Positions 1 to 11,659 of a stretch of 64,000 nucleotides of DNA are shown in pieces. The DNA is from Anaspis maculata (lineage: Eukaryota; Arthropoda; Insecta; Coleoptera; Scraptiidae). Under the pieces are notes generated by a model. It made no database searches. It was not told where the DNA came from and was given only the letters and a program-made list of their open reading frames with translations. The stretch spans positions 1,426,001 to 1,490,000 of the forward strand of contig OX421968.1 in NCBI GenBank assembly GCA_949128115.1, given 5' to 3'. How positions within the stretch are numbered: the stretch's first letter is position 1; each line of letters opens with the position of its first letter. The position numbers and the translations under genes were made by a program.

Positions 1-52
1 GTCTGTCCACTATAACTAAATCGAACTGTGTCTCCAAACACATGATCAACGA
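1..52 (-). CDS. unc79: unc79 exon, cut by the window edge
   Basis: The acceptor TTTTTCCAG lies just right of position 52 on the minus strand. The exon opens SLIMCLETQFDLVIVDR, which follows the AIK end of exon 661-1000 in phase 0 and resembles the QGLCLCLDFQFDTVVKDR segment of vertebrate UNC79. The coding sequence continues outside the window. Confidence 0.8.
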
Positions 53-3000
53 CTGGAAAAAGATTTTTGATTGTACTCATAGACACACACCTATTCTACC
101 CCCGGCATAATAATAATCATAATAATAATAATAATAATGATAATAATTGAAAAATTATCTTCTTTAACGAGGCGACATTCAGCTTAACATATACGCTTCG
201 CTGTTCCACCATGTAACCTCGGAGCGGGTAGTAACCTGGGAGGCGTTGCCCAAAACCTTACCTTAGGTAAACATCAAACCCCCAATATCATCAACCCGTT
301 TAGATGAGCCTTCAGTAACCCGGTAAATTTTTTTCTCAAGTTTTTAACATGATACGTGAAAATTCGGAGTGAAACGTTAACCCCAAAGCAAAGGTATGTT
401 AAACTGAAGGCGCATTTCAATTGGTCGATGACGTTGGTGGTTTGAGGTTTACCTACGTATACCGAATTTTCACGTTTCATGTTCAAAACACGGAAACAAA
501 TGTACCAAGGTTACTACTCCCATCCACCCGGTATATATTTTTTTAAGTTTTTGAACATGAAACATGAACATTCGGACGTAATGACGTAAACGTGAATCTT
601 GGAGGCCCTTTGAACTAGAGGCGCATTTAGATTTGTTCAAGAAGGTAGGTAGATAGGTACCTTAATGGCAGAGTCGTGAATAGTTCCTAGATATAAGGTC
701 GCTCTTTGTGCTACGTATATATTGCTATCGTCCATACTAGAAATTAGATAACAAAAGGCATTGGCAAGTGCTGCTTGTAGAGGCAAAACATTTCGCAACG
801 GACTTGAATCCATAAATCTAGCTATGACTGTCACCCTTTCGACTGCAGTAAATCTAACACACCAATCGTTGGAATGAAAAGCCTCTTGTATGATTCTCCA
901 GAAGACATCAGAGCCCGCTGGTAAAGTGATGCAATGCAATAACAAGGGCACGACCTCTTGACATATGTGGGAATGTTCCGAGTTGCACAGATCCCACAAA
1001 CTGTGAACAAGCGAAGTTTGTAATAACTGCAATTTGTCTCCAATTTATAATTATTACTTTTTTATAATGAGATTTTCTTGACACCAAATGAAGAAGCCTC
1101 TGTGCTCCTTTGAAGCTTTAGTACAAGCGTCACCGTGGAGTACCAAAATGTTTAGACATTGCAACATGTAATACAAAATATCAGGCTTGTCAACTCTCGG
1201 CAGCTCGTTGAGCAACTGGTGAATGTATTGTAGTGGTTGAGGTAAATCATCCACGGTGAATTTAAATTTGCCAACGGATGTTTGCCAAAAATTATCAAGA
1301 TCATCTCCAGGTCCAGGCTCCACTGGTTCGTCGTTTTCTCCGATTACTTGAGGTTTTGCAATCTGAACAGTGGCCGTCGCTACAAATAACAAGTTTAATT
1401 TTTTAAATCAGTAGCGAGTACCTACGGTCTATTTGTATGTTGATGTTCCGCCTTACCGACATCAGATTCTGACAGCGTAATGGCACGTGCCACTGCAGAC
1501 ACTACTTTTTCCGCTGGTATTATCGCTGCTAGGTCTAGCTGTTCGGAAACTGTTTCGACAGTTGCAGTCATTATCTGAAACATTATGAGAGTGCTTCAAC
1601 TTTTTTTAGAAATGATAATTGGCATGTATCAAATGCATGCACAGAACAAGTAAATGGATTTGTATTGACAATATTGACATTCTCCGTACAGAACACACGT
1701 GTGGCATATGTACTAGAACTCCTCCTACTGAGTGCACTTCAGGAATCGGCATGTTCAAGACTACATCGGATTTTTCTTTCTTGTCGCTTTCGGGTGGGCT
1801 TTTTCTGCTATATTCATCCCAGTTTTCTTCTAGAGGCGGCTAAAAAAAAAAACAAAACAAAAACAAAACGGATATAGTCAGAACTTGACAGGAATTTTGT
1901 GAAAGTTGCATACGTCTGGAGGATGTGCTGGATATATTGGCGATAAATATTTGACTAGTTGTAGGGAAAGTTGATGCCACATGATGCTCGACTCGCAATA
2001 ACTGCATTCCGATTTGGTAGAGCAAGAATGATTGCCGATCCAGGCCGCCGTAATCATGCATTTGAGGATCCAGCAGACATCTTTGCTTAAGGGCGAGTTC
2101 AGTCCTGTGTGCTTGTCTATGTCTTGGAGTTCCATTTGTTTCAGTAAAATATCCAACATAATAATGCAACAAAAAAGGTTATGCTCGGCATCTGTCTCGA
2201 ATTCTGTCTGTTGGGAGTAACGGTTTTCGTCATCTGAAAATGATGTCTTGGCTGAATCGCAGTCTTCTATTACAGGTGCTACAAGAGCAAAATGTGGAGG
2301 TGCAATTCTACCACAACACAAAGTTTACTTACAAATGGAGCCACGTTTTGGTCCTTCATTGGCTTCCAAATCGTGATATTTTGTTGATCTTTCTACAGGA
2401 TCTTCTTCGACTCCCGCTTTCATGTAGGTGACTCCATCGCCGAAAATGGTGAAAAGAAGATGGAGAGGTATGACTATTTCTAACATTGTTAGTGTCTGGA
2501 AGAGGTGAGTGTTTAGAACTTGACATCACAAAGACAGTTGTTGCAATAGTAATACGTATATGTATTATCGTATTATTATGTATAATGATGTTGAGAGAGC
2601 ACTATGACTATTGCGAACTGCCTTTATATATGGCTTGTTCTATATCTATATATTGTGTGGTGTTGTTTGTGTATGTGTGAGCACGTACTTGCAGCCAGCG
2701 AAGAGCTTGCTCTTGAACTTTGGCGCTGGTCTTCTGAAAACGGACGGCGACAAATTGATACATCTTTTTGGCATCGAAGCCTAGAGGACTCATATCGGTA
2801 TCGAGGATTTTGTTTAGAATAATTCTGAGTTCTGAGAGTTCTTTTTCTGGAACATCGTTCACTATGGCTTCCATCCAGTGCGGCATTACGTAATCCCAAA
2901 TTTCTTGCGTTATCACTTCGTATGGTACCAGGCAAAAAAGACGATTCAGACCGTCTTTCAAATGTGATGTGCGTGAAGCTAACGTATCCCTGGATGAAAA

Positions 3001-6000
3001 CGAAAAGTCAATTGTGATTTTCAGGTCCGAACGTAAGACATGAATATCATACCAATGACCTCCTATCCTGGCATATTCAGGAGGATGAGGAAGAAGACAT
3101 GAAATAAAAAGTTTATAATGGGTTTTGCCGATATCTCTCAGCCAACCACAAACATTTTCAGTCTTTAATTTCTCTAAGGTACTTTCTTCCTGGCCTGTAC
3201 AAAACGCAAGATAATAGGAACACAAATTTTGAATGTAATTCGGTTTACCATCATATGAATATGCAGTCATATGAAACCAATGGAAAAGCATTGCTAAAAG
3301 CCGCCCTAATACTTCATTGGGTGTATTGTCTGTTGGGGTACATCTCCCCACCAACAACCAAACACCGTATCTACCTAAAAGCTGACGTTCCTCTACCGTA
3401 ATATTATCAACCGCTGGAACTGGAGCTTTGCCTTCTACGTTTTCCTTCGTCTCGACGGTTGGAATTTTTGCTTCTTTCAACAAACTGCAAACAAAGAGCT
3501 GATGAAATCGACACACACGGAAGAATTATTTGCATTATTAGATTGGCATGGGAAGAGATAGGATAGTTCACCTCACAATAGCCTCCACCATGTACGTTTG
3601 CATCTCCGGATCCATGTTCCAAGTAGGTGGTAGACTTTTGTGAACTACATGATCTCCCCCTCTTCTATTATTGTGACGATTGTTGTGACATTGTTCGCAG
3701 TAGCGTATAGGATGGTTTCCATTGTAACTGGCACATTCAGTTGAAAAGCAAATGGATATGGCAGATTTTTCAGTGGATCGGCAATTCTGAAACAAACTGT
3801 TTTAAGCAAACACGTATTCAAAATGTAAATGATCACTTACCTTGTTTTCGCAAACCATGGAAACTTGCTGCATAGGATGTAGTATGTCGAAGAACATTTG
3901 ATTTGGATGTTCGCGATGGATTTCATTGGCACATTCTATGCACAGGTACAAAGGAGGTGGCGTATCACTAGCAAACGTGATAGATATACAGTGGTCGTAG
4001 CAAACTTTTGCGGCTTCAGCGTTTCCAGCATTCGGGCACAAGTCTCTTTGGCAAACGAAAGGTGTAGGATCTGCAAATAGCAACGTGAGGTACAATAAAA
4101 AAATCATAAAATCGTTATAGTTTACCTGCAAATTTGCAAATTAAATTTTTACGGTCGAAAAGGTTTGCATTGAAAGTGGGCCAATAATAGAACAGAAGTT
4201 TGGCAGCTGACGATCTGGCAGTTGATGTGCCGTACGCAATGACACTCAAAATGTCTTTCAAAATGTTATGTTTTAGAGTCATTAAGCATTCCAAGAGTTG
4301 GCAATGATGAGCTGGATTTGATGAATATTGAAAAACCATCATTATTACAGCTGATACCGATTGGCAGATGTCTTGCTCTTTGTCACTATGACGTGCTGGA
4401 GAAAAACGCGGATCTGATATATTTTTTAATAATGTCTGTCGAAATTATTGTACGTGCCTATGGGGACAGTGGCGTATTTAGGAATTTTGTTATTTTTATT
4501 TAATGGGACGTCTGTAATCTCCAAATCATGTATCTAGTCTTTTATGGAAGGATGGAGTCCGCGGGAGCATGGCCCCCGGCAAGCGCAGCAGACGGTTTTT
4601 TTTTCGGGAGAGGGGTGGGAGGGGATATGAAGGGAACAGAATAATAGTACCTTTCATTATCCAGCGCGCCATCAGCGCGCATACTCGTCTTCTGAAGTGA
4701 TGGCGTCAAATACAAAATTTGCGAACAAATGCTAGAAAATGGCGTAAAAAACCGCCATAGAGTTGAAAAATACGCGCCGCAGCGAACAGGGTAATAGGCT
4801 AGAGGTTAATACACACTGGTGATTACTTATTTTTCATCAAAAAGTCCGCATTGTTTATTAAATTATAAATAACTGTGTTTTACATTGATCAGATGTGCGT
4901 ACGCATTACGCAACCCATAATGCAACCCCCATCAACTCTATTTTCAGTTTGACAAGCAACGGCCGTGACTTTTCGCTGCTGTCTGCTGTCAACTATTTAT
5001 TCGCCATTTTGAAGTTCGCTCCGAGTGTCGTACGTTTGTAAACAAGTGGGCCGCTATTCTTGAATCGTGTGAGAAAAGTTTTATATAATCCGTACTACAC
5101 TTCTGTAGCGAAAGTTGCCTAAAAACCACGATTTTAGGCAACATTCGCTACATCAGTGTACTGCGGAATGTATTTTACTCCCAGGGACTTTTCTCACGCG
5201 ATTCAAGAACAGCGGCCCTGTGCTCTTCAAAGTATGAAAATTAGTTTTTTCAAAACTAAATCAGCGGTGTTATGCTTCCAAAAATCATGGAAAAACAAGT
5301 GAAAGGGGCCGTGAAACATTGTGCTCATGGGAATTGGCACAGTGATAGTCGGTATAATGACAAAAATACCTATGTATTTCTTTATCCGATTCCCAAAAAC
5401 GTGCTTGAAATACCGTAAAAACTTGGTAGGTACTGGAGAAATTTGAAAAACACGTTAAGGCTTGCAAGGAATGTGACGAATGTGCACGGTGGGTGAAATT
5501 GTGTAACCGGAAAAATTTCACTCGAAACGGGTCACCAAGGATAGCAGTTATTTATAATTTAATGAACAATGCGGACTTTTTGATGAAAAATAAGTAATCA
5601 CTAGTGTGTATTAACCTCTAGCCTATTACCCTGTTCGCTGCGGCGCGTATTTTTCAACTTTGTGGCGGTTTTTCTTGCGATTTTGTAGCATTTGTTCGCA
5701 AATTTTGTATTCGACGCCATTCGAGCATGCGCGCATGTTGAAATTTGGCGCAAGCGTTAGGTATACCACTATAATGAAAGTTACTATTGTGACGATAGCG
5801 GAATGCATTTTGGCATAATTGTTTCTTTGGCGGTTCCAACTGGTTTCATACACAACACGCCTCTATTCTCGCCTCTATTATTTTTAGCAGAGTCAAAATG
5901 GTTTTTATTTTCAAAATGAGTCGACTGATTATTTGAAAAACTTAAACGTCATAATCTTTTACTTCTCATCGAATTATTCGAAAAGTGAGTAACTAAGCAA

Positions 6001-9000
6001 CTGGCCATGCTGTAGGCTATATGCGAGACAAGTAGTGTCGCGTAGAATACGAGCGTAAAGTGAAGCTTTCGCTGGACAAACGTGGTTGGCAGGAACGGCA
6101 TATGTATTGTAAATTTCTTGGTAAATTTGTATTTTTATTTTACATCTTCAGAAATATTCGAAATGATGTCCGGTCTAACAATAGTCATGAAGGCGCTTTG
6201 AAGGCGCTTAAGCGCGCCTTAATGACCTAGTTCTATCGAATTATCGAGTCAAATTATTTATTTTCGATATTAATGTTTCTAATTGGCTGTGATCAAGTGG
6301 CATCAACTATTTTAACCAAAAAACAGGTGGTCCTGAACATTGAATAAACTTGAAGAATGAATAATCTCGAAAAATGAATAATCTTGAAAATTGAATAATC
6401 TTCTTGCAAAATCTTGCTGCAAAATTTTGATCGGATTAGAATTCGGGGAGAGGGGGGATATCTCCTATGTACTAAGACAGCTACAACTCCGCTTGTAAGC
6501 CAATCAAAATTTTGCATTGAGAAATGAAATCAGCGACCCAAAAAACATTAGAAATGATGCCCAACACATCATATTCCAAGACCAAACTAGCCTAATTCAA
6601 GACACGCACCTCAAGTACGAAGAGTTACAGCCCCCACTCGGCTTCTGGTTGACGTATCGCTTCAGTGACGACAGCATCGCATTGGCGTCATCATTTTATG
6701 CTGAAATGTATTTTTTTCAAGGTTCAAGGCGAGTGCTTGTGGACCAAAAAGTACAAAATCCCTATTTCATGAGCCCCCTTGATACTGACAGAATTTCATT
6801 TTTATGTAAAAAAGTAGACTCCCCGAGTCTAAAAGCGGTCGAAACTATATTCTACTCTTTTTTGAATGGCCACTGCAGCGACTTTCAAGAACTTCTCCAA
6901 TTCGAATAAATCCGTCATAACTCGACTTCTAGCGAACGTAGCGTCTTGACAATGGCGGTATCGTGACTCGCTAGCTCAGCCTAATCAAAAGTGCAACAAA
7001 ATTGGATTCAATGCGAATCGTAAATGTTTGAAAATCAATAATCATAATTTTGACCCATCATATTTTCCACAGATTCAAACCAATTACATTTTTACGAAAA
7101 GAAATGAGTTCGCAGATCTCGACTATGTCAGAAATGATACCCCACACATCCCCTTCGATGACCAAAATTTGTTATTTTTGGGAGCCCCCACTGCAAGTCT
7201 GACAGCTCTATCTTGTCTCCCGACAGGTGCATCATTCTGACAGTGGCGACATCGTGATCAGCAGGCTCTAGTTATCCAGAAATGACATCAAACATGATTC
7301 GATAGCAGTGTTCAGTGCTTGCATCAAAAAATAGTCATGTACCCCTTGTACCCCCCAAATCCCGGACCAGCAGGGGGTAATCGAAAAGAACAGCGGGCCA
7401 AATTATTCATTTTGGATCTAGGAGCAATTGTGCCGAAGTTCTTGTTTGTATCACAAAATGCAGGATTGTACCAAATTATGTTGTGAACCGCTAGTACTAT
7501 ATCAGTTCGTTTCAAACTACCTACTTGACCACGTGATCAAGTTCGAAGTTCGAACAGCGCAATCGCGTCCATGGCCTTGAAGTGGACATCTCTTTTCTAG
7601 AGTAAGGATTAAAATGGTAATTGTTGACGACGACTACTTCTCGACTAGCATTTTCTAAGAGTTAGGCAACCACTTAAACAGCTATATAGGACGCTTCCTT
7701 CTTGCATGTACTTACGTCGTAGGACAAGTAATGGAAAGAAGGGGCATTTTACAGTGGAAATAGTGGTTTCCCCAGGAAACTACGGTCGACGAACGTGATG
7801 TTGTGGTGGTGTCTACCTACCGTGAAAAGTTGGTGGCTGAAGTCGAGAAGTAGTGGTCGTCAACAACTACCATTAAAATAATCAGTTTCATTCATCAGGA
7901 CGTTGCAGGGCGGATGCTACGATGAGAAGTCTCACGAGAGACATGACCGTTTTATTATGTTTGAAATATTAGGTTTTTTTATAATGTTGACTTTCTGAAT
8001 GTAAATCCGTTGATAAATAGGCTACTTTGTTTGGGCAGGTGCGCATGCTTGAAGGCTCCAAATTTTGAAAACTTTCGTACACCTGTCAGTTGAATGGCAA
8101 CGATGCATGCTCTGTCTAGCCGCATGACCAGCTACTGGTTCCTGGCTGTCACTTTTACACATACCGTAAATGCATCTCTTCCTAGCTTCTTTGAACTTCC
8201 ATCTCGGTACAGCCATTTTCAACAAGTTGTGTTCTTTCGTCAAAACATGAGCAAACGAAATGTAGGTCAGGTAGAAACGAGAAGTGTGATCATAATTGTC
8301 ACAAGTGACAGTTGGCGCCGATGTCTTGCTGTTTTGAGCGCTGTTGCCATTTTCGTTGTTCCTGAACATCCACAAATGATCATTGAACTGAATTTCAATG
8401 AAACATTTCCTTTGATTATAAAAAATGGTATCTAGCATTCAACCAAATTATTTGGAATTTCAGGCGCACTACAATATTTTCTAGTGTTAATTTTCAATAT
8501 CGGTGTACGAAACTATGAAATTCGCGCCAGACATGCGCACTCAAAAAAACCGAAACGAAGGGACCTATTTGAGTTTCAGAAGAAAACTTTTGGCTATCGG
8601 GATCGGGTATTGAGACATAAATGGAAATTGGATTTCTTCTCCAAATCTTGTCTTTTGAAAACTTTGTTGCCTCCCCCGTAAATACGCCACTGTATGGTAA
8701 ATAGTACTACTCACTTATAGTGAAAGGCAAAATATAGAAGCACAAAAAGTTGACGATATCTTGGTGAAGAGTGTTAGGAAGTACTGCAATCGAAGATGCC
8801 GTCAAGTAAGGTAAATTATCGATCAAATCGTGCTCGAGAAATGGAAGCAGGCATCCAAGACATTGAAGGGTGGCTTGCCCAAAAGCTGGAAAATGATTTT
8901 GATTACAACATCTCACTTCCTGATCGTAGGCACACGCTATCCTACCATGTAATCCATATTGTATTAGCGGAGCAACTTCAATCAACGGAATGAGTGAGTT

Positions 9001-9326
9001 GTAAAGTCCTTTGTAATCTAAGCTCGGAAAAAGTCCCATTCGTACAGCATCCATTTCTGGATCCTTGAGAAGGTCGAAAGGTGAATTGGGCACATCTTTA
9101 AGAACAGCTGAAAACGAAGACATCATAGCGCATTGTGTATCCAGTCGATGAACGTATGTGTGTACTTTATATCAAAATACGTATGATAGGTGGTAGATAA
9201 TATCGTACTTACTCAGAAGAGTTTGTGAGAAATATTTGATGGTGTTTGCTATGTCAACTCCCGAAGGAGGAGGCATGACGCCCTGCATAAGTCGTAATTG
9301 GTAGTCATATAAGCTGCGTATTTTGG
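1..9326 (-). CDS. unc79: UNC79, NALCN channel complex subunit (N-terminal ~40%, runs off left edge)
   Basis: UNC79 is the large cytoplasmic scaffold that, with UNC80, holds and regulates the NALCN sodium-leak channel in neurons. Coding exons in transcript order, read by homology and GT-AG sites: 9213-9326, 8946-9107, 8715-8885, 4126-4395, 3841-4070, 3572-3786, 3249-3484, 3053-3194, 2689-2989, 2333-2495, 1914-2278, 1699-1839, 1457-1574, 1058-1379, 661-1000, 1-52. Every phase is compatible, giving about 1,114 codons of a family protein near 2,600 residues. Family-typical segments include DIANTIKYFSQTLL, SNPAHHCQLLECLM, a Cys/His-rich block (CIECANEIHREHP, RYCEQCHNNRHNN), VEAIV-SLLKEAK across a splice, LLKQMELQD and ADIFW-like SDVFWRII. 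The start codon and first exon, upstream of 9326, were not found. The donor of exon 1699-1839 could instead be at 1713/1714. The rest of the gene lies left of the window. Confidence 0.93.
53..660 (-). other. unc79 intron with simple repeat and degenerate repeat copies
   Basis: An intron of 608 nt, bounded by a donor at 660 (GTACCT) and the acceptor at 53. It holds an AAT/ATA-rich microsatellite at about 106-147. It also has two related segments, near 325-360 and 543-590, that share an AAGTTTTT-AACATGA...-ATTCGG pattern. No exon was seen. Confidence 0.6.
2689..4395 (-). CDS. unc79: unc79 cysteine-rich and central exons
   Basis: Exons 4126-4395, 3841-4070, 3572-3786, 3249-3484, 3053-3194 and 2689-2989. 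The first holds the HHCQLLECLM segment. The next two carry paired Cys/His motifs (FVCQRDLCPN, LYLCIECANEIH, CFSTECAS, RYCEQCHNNRH) that resemble a zinc-binding module; metal binding is inferred from the cysteines only. The last three encode GRYGVWLLVGRCTPTDNTP, EYARIGGHW-D, LKDGLNRLFCLVPYEVI and VQEQALRWLQ. Introns 3195-3248 (54 nt) and 2990-3052 (63 nt) contain no in-frame stop but interrupt conserved sequence exactly at GT-AG sites. Introns 3787-3840 and 4071-4125 are 54 and 55 nt. Confidence 0.9.
4675..5733. repeat. Foldback element with ~190-bp arms
   Basis: The arms are about 4675-4873 and 5547-5733. Matching pieces include GCGAACAGGGTAATAGGC on the left against GCCTATTACCCTGTTCGC on the right, and the AAAAAGTCCGCATTGTT block against its complement. 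The loop of about 670 bp contains a second, unrelated palindrome (5048-5218). The element lies in the unc79 intron and has no coding capacity. Confidence 0.85.
5048..5218. mobile_element. Palindromic MITE, copy 1
   Basis: A near-complete palindrome of about 171 bp with ends GGGCCGCTATTCTTGAA and the complement. The core is TGCCTAAAAACCACGATTTTAGGCA. Related copies lie at 33583-33764 and about 63259-63440, with a fragment near 14817-14860. This copy lacks the TCCCTGGGAG stretch in its left arm that the right arm retains, a private deletion. No protein is encoded, so it would be non-autonomous. Confidence 0.85.
6325..6400. repeat. Dispersed GAATAATCT repeat, copy 1
   Basis: It begins AGGTGGTCCTGAACATTGAA, followed by about four degenerate copies of a GAATAATCT(C/T)GAAAA unit. 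The same arrangement recurs in the same orientation at about 37172-37270, inside the 35.5-39 kb foldback. Confidence 0.7.
7609..7878. repeat. Inverted repeat, ~37-bp arms
   Basis: The left arm begins at 7609 with ATTAAAATGGTAATTGTTGA and the right arm ends at 7878 as its near complement. About 195 bp separate the arms. The DNA just to the left (GTGGACATCTCTTTTCTAGA, near 7585) recurs near 37840, so this is another dispersed family. Confidence 0.7.
8020..8565. mobile_element. Dispersed ~550-bp element, copy 1
   Basis: It shares nearly its whole length with 33079-33875, which lies in inverted orientation, and a fragment recurs at about 16427-16495. The ends are GGCTACTTTGTTTGGGCAGG and a GAGTGCGCATGTCTGGCGCG-type stretch read on the opposite strand. 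Open frames exist on both strands but I recognise no domain, and the frames differ between copies. The family is unknown. Confidence 0.7.
8715..9326 (-). CDS. unc79: unc79 exons encoding the conserved N-terminus, with a 60-nt intron
   Basis: Exon 9213-9326 encodes AKIRSLYDYQLRLM and PPPSGVDIANTIKYFSQTLL, matching the vertebrate UNC79 N-terminus. Exon 8946-9107 encodes FPSLDYKGLYNSLIPLIEVAPLIQYGLHG. After a 60-nt intron (8886-8945), exon 8715-8885 encodes FGQATLQCLGCLLPFLEHDL and NTLHQDIVNFLCFYILPF. Read straight through, the intron leaves the frame open and would insert 20 residues absent from the family, which is why it is called an intron. Junction codons restore HAFGQ and T-V-L-K-D. The next exon downstream lies about 4.3 kb away. 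Confidence 0.9.
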
Positions 9327-11084
9327 CTGTAACTAATTGTAGAGCTTAATAAGTATAAATAATCGAGTGTCAAATGTTTATGTAGGTAAATTATTACTTG
9401 ACATGTTAACACTGACGAGAATGTCTTCTTGTTCAAAATGTGAGTTCATGTGTTTTGTGTACATGTGTGTGTGTGTGGGGGTGGGTGGGTGGTGTGCGTG
9501 TATCGATTCTACTGTTCTTGGTGCTTTTCAATAAAAATTGTCATCATCAACCAATAAGTAATCACTGATATTTGATTGAAAAGCATCACGAATAGTGTAG
9601 GTACGGTATAGGTAGGTGGGTATTTCTTGTGTGTGGCACTTTGAAGTAGGTAGGTACCTATCAGTCCTTGACCGGTAGCAAAACATTGACATGTAAAGCT
9701 TCAAGGGAAGTTCCGGTCAGTGACAAAGAGTGGAAATGCCACTGATCTATATTTACAGGCAGAATGTGAAGAACAACATAGAAGGTATAAAGTTGCTTAC
9801 ATGCAGCAGCACGAGTACCCATGTTGACAATGCAGTCACAATAATCAAACGCAAGGGAAACACTGAGGTCACATTGTTTAAAACGTGCGGGAATCTTCAA
9901 CATGGGGGCAGCTTCGTTATCCCATTACAAATCAATAGTGGTAGAAAATAAGGTACAACTGAAGGATTCTACAAGAACAGAGGGACATTGACACGTGGCT
10001 AGGCCCCAGCAATCGCAGCATCCTCTCTTATGGGAGATCGATAGCATATCCCGACACTCGCGCGCGCTAAAAATACGTAATAGTACTTACAATTATTAGC
10101 ACTTACATCGCATATTTTATTTATATGAAAACGTAATTTTAATTGATGTGTAGTGTACATCAGAGTTTAAAATTGAACGGAAGCACTGAATATCTGCAGC
10201 TTCAGTTCATGAGCCAATCGATATATCTTCATCAATAAGTTGTCAGGCCAAGAGTTGCGCTTTTTACCTACTTAATCTGGCACTATCATCCAAAGTCTAC
10301 TGTTAGTTCGTTATTTGTTTCATTTTGTTAAATTTGTATTAAACACGTATATTTACTTAAAGCTAAAACCAAAACCTGTAACAACACATTCAGTATAACA
10401 CATAGGATACGAGTATATACTTGATAAAACTACTGACTCTCGAATAATAACACTTATATAATCGAACTGAACTCAAGAAACGAACACTTCTTCTACCTCC
10501 CCTCTGCAACAATGTCGAAATTAAATTAAAACATGACTTGACAATAATTATTTGATTAAATAACTGAACTAGAAAGATGATAATTATAGGTATGTGAATA
10601 GAATGATTATTAAATTATTGAAGTTACAGCTTTTTTGTTTTGCTTTTCGCAGAAGAAGAGAAAAGGTGTCACACAAATTCCGACAACGATCAGTGCAAAA
10701 TCAAAAGAAAAACAGCAATTTTTCTTTCTGAGCAACTTACACCAAAATTTAGTTATAAATTCACGAATAATTGGGTTCAGTTTCACCGCACCAAAAAAAA
10801 ATAGGTAAGAATATAATGGCACAAGGTTTGCGCAAAACGATGTGTGTTTAGTGTAAAAATTTAAGTAAAACAGTCCGATAAACACTAAAATGATCCAGGG
10901 GCATATCGCAGGCGTGCGCACGCCCTTCCAGAGGGTGGGTCTTTCATCTTTTCGATCCGTTTGTCATCCAGTTTCCCCAGTTTCCCAACGAGTCGGTCTC
11001 GCTGGTCCAGTTCCAGTTCAAAGCTTTTCCGATCGATATGATTTGACATTTGTATTCCAGCAACGGCCACACATCAACGCAGCC
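9327..11084. other. Intergenic/5' region between unc79 and the small membrane-protein gene
   Basis: This should contain the unc79 first exon and promoter, which I could not place. A TG/GGTG-rich microsatellite lies at about 9464-9500. A GC-richer stretch at about 10900-11080 precedes the plus-strand gene. It also has an open minus-strand frame of about 54 codons from an ATG near 11051, but no good donor, so no exon is called. Confidence 0.5.
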
Positions 11085-11543
11085 ATGGACAAAGGTAATG
11101 AATGGTCCAGGTAACCATCGTTACACTTGGGATACTGTATAAATTCAATTACTGGCACGTTTGTGCGAATGATGCTACAGGAAAATTCGCTTCAGGAAAA
11201 TTCCCCAACTTACCTGCCTGCGGCTTTAGCTTACCTATTATATTATGTATCTTCCAAAATTCTGTTGTTGATTTGACATTTGTTTTTAGAGCCAACTGGC
11301 GACACGGTTGATGAATTACGTCAAAGACTAAACAATATGAAAAGGATTATGGCCGAGCGGCAACGGACCGGCAATTTAGATGAGGGAAGGCGTTCACAAG
11401 GAGTTGGAGTGATCGATGGAAGTTTTCTAAGTGTCGTTTTCGGTGTGGCTTTATTAGTAATAATTACGGTCAGTTTGTACGCATTTTACAATTTGTACAA
11501 TGCTCTCCTCAAAAAGTTCCAGTCACACCATGAAGAATTATGA
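11085..11543 (+). CDS. Small single-pass membrane protein, 87 residues, unrecognised
   Basis: Two exons, 11085-11094 and 11290-11543, are joined by a GT-AG intron of 195 nt; the split codon gives Glu4. The start sits in a strong context (GCAGCCATGG). The product begins MDKEPTGDTVDELRQRL and has a charged helical N-terminal half likely to face the cytosol. It then has one hydrophobic segment of about 22 residues (SVVFGVALLVIITVSLYAF, roughly residues 51-72) and a short polar tail ending HHEEL. There is no signal peptide and no catalytic motif, so a tail-anchored or type II topology is inferred. I do not recognise the family. The unbroken frame, the clean splice and a poly(A) signal about 110 nt downstream support a real gene. 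Confidence 0.8.
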
Positions 11544-11653
11544 ATCATGTAATCAAAATTCATGGCCTGCATGTTGTAAGATTGTGATAAATCCACATGT
11601 ATCAATAATTTTTCCTAATGTATGGCTCTTTCAGCTTTGAACAATTCCATTTA

Positions 11654-11659
11654 AATAAA
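11654..11659 (+). terminator. Poly(A) signal AATAAA of the small membrane-protein gene
   Basis: A canonical AATAAA lies 111 nt after the stop codon at 11541-11543. Confidence 0.55.

Larger units (their letters stand above)
4396..8714 (-). other. unc79 4.3-kb intron filled with repeats
   Basis: This large intron separates the N-terminal exons from the HHCQLLECLM exon. It contains a foldback at 4675-5733 with a small palindrome at 5048-5218, a repeat copy at about 6325-6400, a coding-like repeat pair at about 6517 and 7097, an inverted repeat at 7609-7878 and a dispersed element at 8020-8565. No additional unc79 exon is needed, since the flanking exons join in phase. Confidence 0.7.

Noticed and set aside
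9661..9903. Minus-strand 80-codon frame as the unc79 first exon
   Set aside because: It does not resemble the short conserved UNC79 N-terminus and has no donor in the right phase.
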